NCBI RefSeq assembly: GCF_024679095.1
Contig: NC_066529.1
Location: forward strand, 5,810,866-5,874,865
Direction: 5' to 3'
Length of the DNA stretch: 64,000 bases
Origin: Eriocheir sinensis
Taxonomy: Eukaryota > Arthropoda > Malacostraca > Decapoda > Varunidae
Position 1 is the stretch's first letter. Each line of letters opens with the position of its first letter. Positions 26,501-38,100 of this stretch are shown here, in pieces. The notes under the pieces are model-generated. The model worked only from the letters and a program-made list of their open reading frames with translations, searched no databases and was not told where the DNA came from. Both the position numbers and the translations under genes were made by a program.

Positions 26501-29500
26501 AAATCCATATATATTGCTGAACCATTCATTTCTACTCTATACAAACATTTCTCCTTGGAAATATTGTTTTATGCAGCAATTCTACATCTGGAATGATCTC
26601 TTTATTCCTTGTATCATAAAAAACATACATGAGGTTGATGGCACCATGGAAGAAGCTCTATGAAAAATCTATTGGAAAGGGGTACTGAAATTCCCTTAGC
26701 ATTATTTCAATGTATTAAGAGTTGTTACCTGGGAGATTTGCTGGGCAATCATAATAGTCTTGGACATGTTGAACTTGTCCTTCTGTACATGAATGTGCGT
26801 GTAGAGCGTCCGGCCCTTGCACAGGCTGGTGACGATGGCCAGCCGTGGGGGCTTCATGCACGCCCCCATGAACAACACCAAATTCTCATGGCGTGTTTTA
26901 CGGAATGTGCTCACCTGCAAAAAGTAATGTTTCAGTGACCTACAAGCTACACTTTTCCTCAGAGGCAGACCTTTAACACTATCTTCTCTGGAGACAATTT
27001 TGTGCTGGAAAAACAATGTGTTATAACAATAAAACATCAAAGCATAGTCTAAACAAGGCAAGACAATGAAGCCATTACTACTCACTTCAGCCTTGAAGGC
27101 CTCAAGAGTCTTTTCATCATTGACGTAGTCCATTCGCAATTCCTTGATGGCTACATGTCCATGCCAATTGCCAGAGTAGACAATGCCAAACCGTCCTCTG
27201 CCTATGATCTCTCCACGGTCCAGTTCATCATAGGGAATGTCCCACTGAGAGACACTGGTCACACTGTTCTGTCTGGTGCAGCGTGAGTCTGCGTTTTCCC
27301 CGTCGGACACCGTGGAGTCCTGAGAGTCCACACGAACACCAATGGTGCGCTCAGAGTCATCAGTCCCAGTGCTGCCAGACCTGGTGTAATTCAATTATAT
27401 TATTTAATATACAGATCGTCACTGCATATTTTCCTTACCTAGTTGTGATGTACAGGAAATGAGCTAATTTCAAGGGTCCCATCTCCATGTCTCAATGGGG
27501 AGTCATTTTAAGCTGAATTTTGGTGGAGGCCACACTGTATTCAGTCCCTCAGTGTGAAGGAGTTGGAAAACTAATGCCTCTCATTTGCTATATTAAAAGG
27601 TCTTTGAGGTAATGTATTTATTTAAAATAATTCACAAAATTTTGTATGAAAATGTAACAAATAAGAATCCATTGTTTGCCATGGTTTATTTCTTCTTAAA
27701 CAAGTCCATTCTACTGTGAACCTGGCAGCCCAAATGTCTTCTCACCTTCTTATGAATATGATGCAGAGGTAAGTGAAATCAGGCTTTCAGTGATATGCAA
27801 TCATTCTAGTGATTCTACTGAACTAATGTCCAAAATCCAATGAATCAAGGTATCTTATCCATTGAATCGAGGGACTTATGGTAATACATTCAAAAGACAT
27901 TAATGCTTTGATCCAAGGACTGCCTATTAATGTGGGCATGATGACTCACCCTGAAGTTTGCGACACAGTGCGGTCTGAATCATGGGATTGCCGGGTATCT
28001 ATTATGTCACTCTGTGTGGAGGCTGATAAGGGTGCCTTACTGAGTGTCCTGTTGGAGATAAGTGCCAAGGGTCTCATCTCCTGTGGGATATCCCCGGGAT
28101 CCTCACTCACATCTGCCATGAAAATATTATTGTTAAAAAAAAGTAGTTTATATATTAATCAATATCATGTCAATAAGTATCATAAAATTGTGCATTATGA
28201 CAAGACTCAACATACATAAGTGTATGCATAAAAATTCAAATACTAAGCTGAAAACTAATACATACAAGCAATTTACTGATTTCATGCAGGTATTAAAATA
28301 TCCTGCAAATTTCAAACATACAGAAATAAAATTCAACTTAGCAATGACAATGTGGATCACAAGTTCAGAAAATATGAACAATGCTGAAAATTTTTGTTTA
28401 AGAACCCACATTTCTGATTTATGACTACTAAAGATTCCATAACTTTCTCAGAAAACTTGGAAATCAAAGTAAATACATCATTCAAGTAAAAAAAGATAAC
28501 CTGCCAGCTATGATAGCCTTGGTACACTACAAAATATTTATATTTTTAATCGGGAAAGCATTTTACCTTATAACTGGTCTAGCCTAATTTTCATGCTCAT
28601 CTAAATAAAGGACTTCTGCTGTAATTCTAACTTGAATGTCACCATGCAGCCACAGATATGATGAAGAAAACAAATAGGTGCTGGATGACACCTGGGAGAT
28701 ACCCACCTGTCCACCTACCTGGGAAGTGGAATCCCCGGGTAGCTAAGAAAACATTTGTCAGACTCAAGCCTGATGATGCTAAATGTATGGCACTAATGCT
28801 ATACTATTTACTACTGACTGGCCAAGGTTCATCTAAATATTACCTACTTAACACACCCTCTAGCATGGTATCTCAAACACCCGTCACACCAAAAATCAAT
28901 GGACCACAGTTAAATCCGACGAAAGACAGCGTGAAATTAAGCTCATAATGTATTAAGCATGAACATGTGACAGCATCCAACTATCCGTGTTGCTGACAAA
29001 TAAGGGCTACGAAGGTTATGTGGACTTATGTAATGCTAATCTCTTTACTATGGCTTAGTAACAAACAATTCCAATACTTTTGTATCAAAAGATGAAGTAA
29101 ATCTTGATGAATTATCCTAATACATACACTGTGACAACAAACTATGAACTATCTGAATCAGAACCAGAAAATGAAGTGTGCATCATTAACTTCATCACTT
29201 CCACTTTGTTATCTGCACATGGTGCTTTCAAAGCCTACTTGCCACAGTGTTTGAGCAAAAAACTAATAAAGTATCCAAATTCATTCACCTGGAAAATGGA
29301 ATGCTTGTTGTTGGGCTGGAGAGACAGAGATCAGAGGAGCTGGGCTGGAAGGAGTGGAGGAGTTGCAACTGGAGGTGTTCGAACTGGAGTCTGGGCCCTG
29401 CAACACAACTGTCTTCAGAGGAGTTCATTGATCAACAACTTAAAGACTTCTGAACTAACATGAATACATCATCATCTTTTCACATACATAATGCTCCACA

Positions 29501-32500
29501 GCCTCGCTACCCACAACTTTTTTAAAGCTCCAGCTCATCCTCAAGTAGACCAATTTCATGATGCAGAAGTATAGCAGTATCTTCATTCTTTCATCCTTTT
29601 CATTAGTACACTCTGGAACAGCCTCCTCAGCTCTGTATTTCCTCTTTTCTATGAATTGAACTTTTTCAAGAGGGAAGTATCATGACACCTATCCAACTAA
29701 ATGATCATTCTTTTGGTATCTCTCTGACCTCTTTGTTGGAGCAGCATGTATTCTTTTCCTTGACTTGTCTCCTGTATATAAAGAAGAAAAAAAATACTTG
29801 AAGCCTCACCTGCAGGGATGGTATGTTGATGGACGGATGTGAGTGGGACATGGGGCTGCCTCGGAGGGATGCAGGAAACACATCATTGAAGTGCGAGATT
29901 CCGCCCCGCCCTGGCGGCCTCACTCCACCATCCATGCTAACCTTCATGATTGTCTGCAAATATGTTGTGAGCTAGATGCATGTTTCACAATAATCAGGAT
30001 AAAATTAAAGATATATGGCGAAACAGTACTTCACAGCAAAGCCAGAATTCGATCCCAGTCTCATAGATTCCTAGCTAGGCCCACTGACCACTGCTCCACA
30101 GAGGTGCTGTAATTCAGTGATGGTAGGAAAAATTGACAAGGAGTGACTTTGAAGTAATCATGATAAAAATATTCAATATCAGTAGTCAGAGTGACACCCA
30201 CCCATCTAATCAACCTCCCTTTCCAGCTAGTTGATAAATGGGAAAACTTGGGCAAGGTAAACTGTGGTAACCCAAATGTCCCACTGATCCCATGTCCCAG
30301 GGTACAGAGTTACTGCCTGCCACAGGGTCAAGGGCCACTGTGACAGAGATGAGCACAGAGGCAACATGCAGCTTTGTCATGTACCCCCTAACTTTACCTT
30401 CATTACTTTGTTACAACCACTCCAAAACACTGCATGTCTGTTTCAATTACTCCACGTTCGCAACTTTGCATGTTACCATGTTTTCTCCTACAACAAATGT
30501 GGAAATGAAGGTAATACTCACTTCTGTAAATAATTCCAGGTATCCAGGAGGTAACCCACAAGAAGGTGGCACTTTGGGTTCGCATTCTCGATGACATTTA
30601 AAGCTGCACTCTTTACACTTCAAACCTAAAAACAAAGCAAGAGTAAGTACAAAACTGTGCTGAATGTTATATTACTTTTCTAATGGGGGCAAAACCTTGT
30701 CTTAATCTGTACTATATAGCTGTAATCTTGTCATCAATGGCTATAAATAATACATCTAAAGTAACAAAACCAAAGTTAAGAAAATATAAATACATAATAA
30801 AAAAATCTTATTTTTCATGCATTACACTATGCTTCATGTCTTACCACTGAGTATGGTGAACTTATGGTTACAATATCCACAGATTGCAGGTTTGAGAGTT
30901 TTACTGAAGCGATGCTGAACATTGTGGACCATGGATCCTGGCAGCGTTGGGGTGCGAGGAGACTTGGGGACAATGAGGGAACCTGAAATGCAAAATAACA
31001 GATAACACTGTTAGAGAAAACTTGAGACCCAACACATTTCATCAGAGACTAACCCCTGCATCAGTTTCTCTGACCTACATACCATGTCCTGCATACTGGA
31101 AGTCGAGATAACTTAGACAATTTCAAAGGTTTTGTGATTTATATAAAAAATGTGCTAGACTTTTCTTAATTGAATGATTATATCTTATTGCACCATTACA
31201 TCTGCCAAAAGAAAGTGATATTTGCATGTACAATCTTTAATCAATAGCAGCTAAAATATGTCTGAAGTCACCCCATGCACTGCAACGATTTCAGACAGGT
31301 ATATGGTGACTTCAGAGAGGCCCTTTTTTCCAGTTTAATCTGCTCTTCAGCTACAAGTAGGACATCTCAGACACTATGGAGTAAAGTGAATAAATAGAGT
31401 AAACAAATGTTGGAGAAAGCAAGTTGGTAAGTGACAGATTGAGTGTGCTGAGAGAAGAAACCAAAACAGGGAAAGTTGTAGACACTTCTTCCATGGCTAC
31501 TCCTTGAGGGAAGTTCCTGTGAGAAAACAGGGAGTCGGAGATATGGAGATAATATGAACACACCCTCCCCCAGTACACGATAATCATATATTGATTTCTG
31601 CTGTATGTTTCATAGTAATCTAACACCAATATAAGACAACCAATACTTTTGACCAATTTTAATCAAGATTTACTGTAATGAAGTTTTCTTTAAATTTGAA
31701 CAAGTCCTAAAACTTTAAATTTGTTCTTAAACTAATTCCTTTCATAAGTCAACCTTATTTCTTTTAAGCTCTTCTAATTTTAATAGTTTACACTCTTAGT
31801 ACTTCTCCAAAGTCTTTAGTTGTACTAAGTAGATAGTGAATAATCATTAGCCTTCACCAAAATCTTGTAACAAAGCTGTAATTTTGATCTCTATGAAATA
31901 ACAAAAATTCCAATTTTTAAATAAAAAAAAATCAACAATTAACATTTGCAATACTTGTAAACAAGATAACAACTGCACTATGAATTAAATATGAACAGAG
32001 CAATAATATGTAAATTTAGTTACATAAGTGGATACACAGAAGTCTAGTATAACAATACTTACTACTGCTTGTGTAGTTCTCTTCTTCAGTGTGGTCTGTA
32101 TAGTTTGGGGATTTGATGGGACTGGCAAGGGTGGAAGGGGCAGGGGAATTTTGTGCTGTTCTCATCTCTCGCACATCTGTTCTGCTTCGCCCACTGTCTG
32201 TTCGCTTGCCTTGGCCATCTACTACTCCTGAAGTCTCAGACTCAGAGTGCAACCGTGTTCGTCGAGCTCCAAGATGTTCCATGCTGCCACCCAGCCAAAA
32301 ATTGTTCAACTTTCGTCTCAGCAAGAAATTACTTTAGTGGGTAAAGCCAATCAATGTATTTGTGTCAAATATCATAAGCATATTGAATAAACAGAAAATA
32401 AATTAATCCATCAATGTTTTACATATGTTGGTGCACCATGAAAGGACCCATTCAAAATAAAGAAAGAACATCACATTGGATCCAAGATGAAGAGGGTTTG

Positions 32501-35077
32501 TATCGCAGAGATGGGTGCAGCAGGCATGTTGCAGAGCAGGGGTGTCGCACACAGCAAGGCAGGCAGGAGGCGACATCAGTCACCATAACAAAGACAGGGC
32601 AAAACACAATCTAAGATTGAGGCACAGCCATTTGCCTACAAAGTTCCTTCAGCTACTACATAACTAAAACTAAGTACTCACAAGACATAAGATGGTCACT
32701 TTATACACCTTACAGCATGCATGTTGCAATACTGACTTCCACTTTCAATCACAGACCCACAAAATATGTATTCACAAAAAGGTTTTATCATCATGTACAA
32801 TTTTCCAGGCCAACTTCTTTCAGGTACAAATAATCTAAATGTGGGTTCACCAGAATTCTATTACACATTCAATGAATGACCAGCATGTAGGCTCATCAGG
32901 AAAGTCAAAGTAAAAAAGACTTGGTGAAAGTTGGCCACTGGTAGGGTGATGATCTTTGCCTCTTTATAGCAGCACTTCATTTACAGTTAACAAATGGGAA
33001 AATATTTTAAAACATTCTTCTTCTTTTCATTTTAAAAGATCTTCCACTTTTTGCCAGGATATTAAATTCTGAACAACTGTTTATCTCAAGCTATCTATGA
33101 AAGCACATGAATTTTAAATGTACTGAACTCTGCAGCAGCTTCTGCAAGCTTTTTAAACACTTAATGAAAGTTAGGTAATAATATTATTTAAATGAAATGG
33201 AAGTATTTACACTAATTATCACTAAAACTACTCAACTAGCTAGTCACTCTTTAAAAATAACTAATTAAGAGTGAGTACCATAAAACTATGAAAATGGAAT
33301 GGTGGTATTTATATCTGATTACATGATTATGACATGCATGATTAAGCTGATAAGAGCATTTAAGGAAACAGTACAAAGAGTTCAGTAAGGAACAAGTAAA
33401 GAAGCACTGTTGGAGCAAGTGCAAAGCAATATGAACAGCAGGATAAAATAAAAAGGCTAATAACTTACACAGACTGTGAAAGATTTAAATAATGTAGGAA
33501 GCATTAAAAATAATGAGGAAATTACATTGCCATGACAAGGACAAGATGAAAAAATAATGAATAGAAGTGATACATGGGAAACTGATGTGACACCCTAAAA
33601 AGATGAGCTGATGTATAGAACAATCACAGAATTAAATGGAAATGGATACTGAGCAATCATTTCTCCCTTGATTGAATGTTTGTTTGTTTTCTTTTTCAAG
33701 TCCCAACCCCAATTAAATAAAAGAAAAGGGAAACAATGATGATAATGATTACTGGTCATGCAATAACTGATTTATTTTCATTATTAATTGCATCTACACA
33801 TCACAGAATAACTAAAAGGTTCAACAACATTCTACACCTAGTGACTAATCATTAGACACACTACAAAAGAAAACTTTACCACTCTTTGGACTACAAACCA
33901 TCAACACACAACACACCATAAACATACTTATGACGAGCATCGGCTTGCGTGAATCATGAGGCGAAAAGGAGCAAATGACTACTGTACAGGCACATCTATC
34001 ATCACAGAGGGCAGGCAAGATTCACTCACCTGATGACTGTTGAGGACTGGTGGTCATGTCCCTCAGCACGCGGGGCCAGCTGGGACTCATGAGAGGTGGA
34101 CCGGCCAAGCGGGAGTGTGGGGTTCAGCAGGGTCTGGTATTTCTTGCCAGGAGGAGGTGTCGTTGGAAACTTCTTGTCACCTGAGTCAAAATAATAGTAC
34201 CAAATGAATGCACCATATGATGATACAGAAAACCATGTCAGTGTAAGAATTACTGGGAAGTTGGCAAAATAAAACTATGGTCCACAATGCATCTGGGCAA
34301 AAGGAGTACACTTTGAGACCCTTAAGCAATGGCACTTCCTTGGGAGAATAATTTGGAGCCAAACAAGATCAACACATAAATACTCAAAATAAACAACAAA
34401 ATTTATACCTGAGGATTTGCCTTTGGGAATATTGGGCGTTGGTGGAGGTGTGGATCGCTTCTCAAAGAATGGTGAGCCACTTCCTGACAAGGCGAGGTTG
34501 GAGATGGCATGAAACGGACCACCTGGGCTTGAAGGAGCGACAGAACAGTAGGTTGGAGGAGGAGAGGAAGGGGTGGAGGAGTCATCACTGCTGCGCTGGC
34601 TGATGGGTGCACCCCTGCCGCCTGTCCTGCTCCCATCCCCACTCCAAGCCCCTCCACTGGTGCTGCTGCTGGCCACACTCCCTCCATCACCATCAGAGGA
34701 GGATACAGAGGACCGTCCCTCCCGCTGGGCCCTGTGGCTCAGCCGAGGGGACGGTGGACAGGAGCGTTCCCATGAGTCCCAGTAGAGGGGCAGATCTGAG
34801 TTGCCCCTTTCCCCTCCCTGACCTTGCATCTGGATCTCTGTTGAAACAAAGGTCAAATAGCTCCATTGTCAAACTGCATTCAACACCGCTACAATTTCCA
34901 CCAAGTTGAAAGGTTTTTTATAATACTGTACTATCTATTTATCTATGTCTATACCTACTGTACTATCTATCTATCTATATGTCTATACCTATCTATCTAT
35001 CTATTTATATCCACATACCTATCTGGCTATCTATCTATCTATCTGTCTATCTATCTATCTATCTATCTATCTATATC

Positions 35078-35156
<79 letters not shown>

Positions 35157-38100
35157 AATAACCAAAAGTAGATTTAGCTCCTGAAGTAACCTGATATTCC
35201 CCTTGAAGGAGTCATTGATGCAAATTTCAAAGGAGATAATTTAGAGGAACAAACAGCACACTTCCCTTGGGCAATAATCACAGTCTCCTACACCCCAAGG
35301 AAAAAAATTACTGTTGACTTGCCTGTGTAGCGCTTAAGGTTGTGCATGGCTCGAGCAAGCTTGTGAGCCTCACTCCGGTCTGCTCCATAATCGTTGAGAA
35401 TATTTCGAAGCTCATTTTCTCGTTTTTCTAGAAGTCCTTCTAATGTTGGAATTCTCTGACATAAACCCTGCATACAAAAGATATATAATGAAATGGTGGT
35501 TATACTGAAAAAAATACACTATCACTGTAGTAAATGACAAATTAAGTTTTCATTCACCATCATGGAGAGGCACAGTTGATTGTATATATGACCAAAAAAA
35601 AAATATTATACTATGACCAATTCAAGTTGCTTTAACCAAATCAGTAGAGGCGGACACTTCCCAACCTCAACTTCCTGTGATAGGGAGGCCACGCATCCCT
35701 GAGATACCTCTTACGACACACCATGTGACAGAGATAGGCATTCCTAACCCCTAGACCTTGGGCTGTATATTTATCTATGCCTTATTATAGTCATGCATAT
35801 TTAAGGTTAATGAAGTAGTTACTTGCCCACTGTCCGTTTGTTTATTTTTTTCTCATTATATGCAACACTGATTTCAAGATGAGTCCACTTCTCACTCCTA
35901 TAACCAAGCCATTCTAAGTGAATGTAAATGTAACTGCAATGATCCTTGACACTGCAAGAATTAGTAACATGACTTACATGTATAGAGTCCTTACAGAGGC
36001 CAACCACCTGAAGCCACTGCTTGAGGGAGGGGTATAGCTGGAGTTCCAAGGGCAGGACCACTCCCACAGGCAAGCGTCTTTTGATCACCAGCTGTTGGCT
36101 GAATAGCTTTACTAGCTTTCCCTGCACATCAGAAAAGAGGATTCAATTAACTGTGACACGTTAAGTGAAGGTGATTCATTTCTACATAGATAAACTCTAG
36201 TCACCATTAAAATTACAGTACTCCCATATTTTTCTTGAGGGTTATGATCCTGATCCCCATAAGTGGCAAAAACCTTTTATGCTCATATTGCTCCTAAAGT
36301 TGCCCTATATCATTTTTTTCTGTTAGTGTCAATACTTCTCTGCTTCTCTTGGACACTATGTATCCTTTCTATTAATGATTTTTTTATGTGGCTGAACTAC
36401 ATGGAAAACATGTAATGAGGACAATTAACATAACAGCAACACTGGTGATTGTCTAGCATAACCATGGGCTGAGGAGTGAGAAGGCAGCAGCACTGGCACG
36501 CCCCCCTGTAGCATTTGTTTAAACTGATGCCATACGATTGGTAGGAATTTTAACTTTCCCCAATACATTCACGAATAACCTGTGTATAATCAATTCCACA
36601 AAGGCATCTTCTATCTTATCCAATCAAAATATGAGCAAAAACAAATAAAACTAATAATGGTGAAAACACAAAAACATCAATCACCTTGTCTCCCATACGG
36701 GCAGGGTTGTGTAGTGTTACGGCTATATTTTTTTTTCATAACTGACAAAATAATTTATTCTTAGTTTTGAACCCTAAAGAGATCTAATATAACAACATAA
36801 AATAAATACTGTTATGGTACGCATAGAGGATATTATTCAGTTATTCTCATAAGGTATATGCAGTTTTAAAAATGCTACACCCTCACTCAAAGACTAATAC
36901 GTATACAAATCAATGAAAAATTAAAAAAATGTTATCTTTAATCTCACTGTGGATTAAAGAAAATCAGTGTTATTAAAATGGGTGAGGTTTTCCACTCTGT
37001 TTTGCCTTGTACACTTTTCTTCCCTGACCCACTTTGGTATCTAATCAGTGGCTCAGCACAGCAGCAATTTCCCTGACAGCTTGACGAGTGCCTTAATCCC
37101 CTTCTCATTTTTCTTAAAATGCATTTATGATACCAAGCTCATAAAATAATATTAAAAAAATCTATAGTACTGAATATACTGGAAACAAGATTTAAATATT
37201 TTTTTAGCTTTAATATTCCTTCTTAGGCTTATTTTTTTTAACTCTCTAACCAATTAATTAAAATCAAAGTGCGTTCTAAAAATTCAAAAGACAGCAAGTA
37301 AAATCCCAGAAGCAGTATGATATTTCAAATCAGAAAAAAAAAAATCTGACAGCTGAGCTAGAGATTCAGTGATGAAGGTTGCTAATACCATGATAAGATA
37401 CAGAATCTGGTGAAGACATTAATACAGGGAAAAGAAAAGCAGAATATTGAAATCATCCAATAAAAAATACACAGAACACTCATTTTGGATGAAAATTCAC
37501 AAGTGGAGGGGAGCAGTGTTTGCAAAGTGTCAGTGGGAAAGCTGCAACACCACTTTTTTTACCAAACCCACAATAAAAAAAAAATGTGTAATAAAACTGT
37601 AGTCTTCATATATTCACGTCATCACGCTGTTAAATCTAACTTTTATATTTATCTCTTTCAAGTGTCCGTGATGCAGTGGTTAGCATGCCCAACTACACAT
37701 CTGTGGGCCTGGGTTTGAATCCCAACCTGGGCTGTCGGCGCAAAGCCCACTTAGTTGTTTATCCTTCCTTTCGGGAAACCTGGGGAAATGAAACTGTGGT
37801 AACTCAGATGTTTCAATGACTCTGTGTCCCAGATTGATGAGTTCTCACCCAACACAGGCTCAAGAGTCCCACAATCATGCAAAGCTAATAACATATGCTC
37901 CCAACTTTACTTTTACCCTTTATCTGAAGTCAAGAATACAAAAGACCAAAGCACATGAACACCAGAGGGAGTGACGTATATGAATTATCAAACTCGGCAA
38001 AATACATTTGACAGAACTACCTACCTCACTCAGGTGGTATACAATAATTATTTTATATGTATTATCAACTGCTAATCATCACTTCGATAATCATTTTGGT

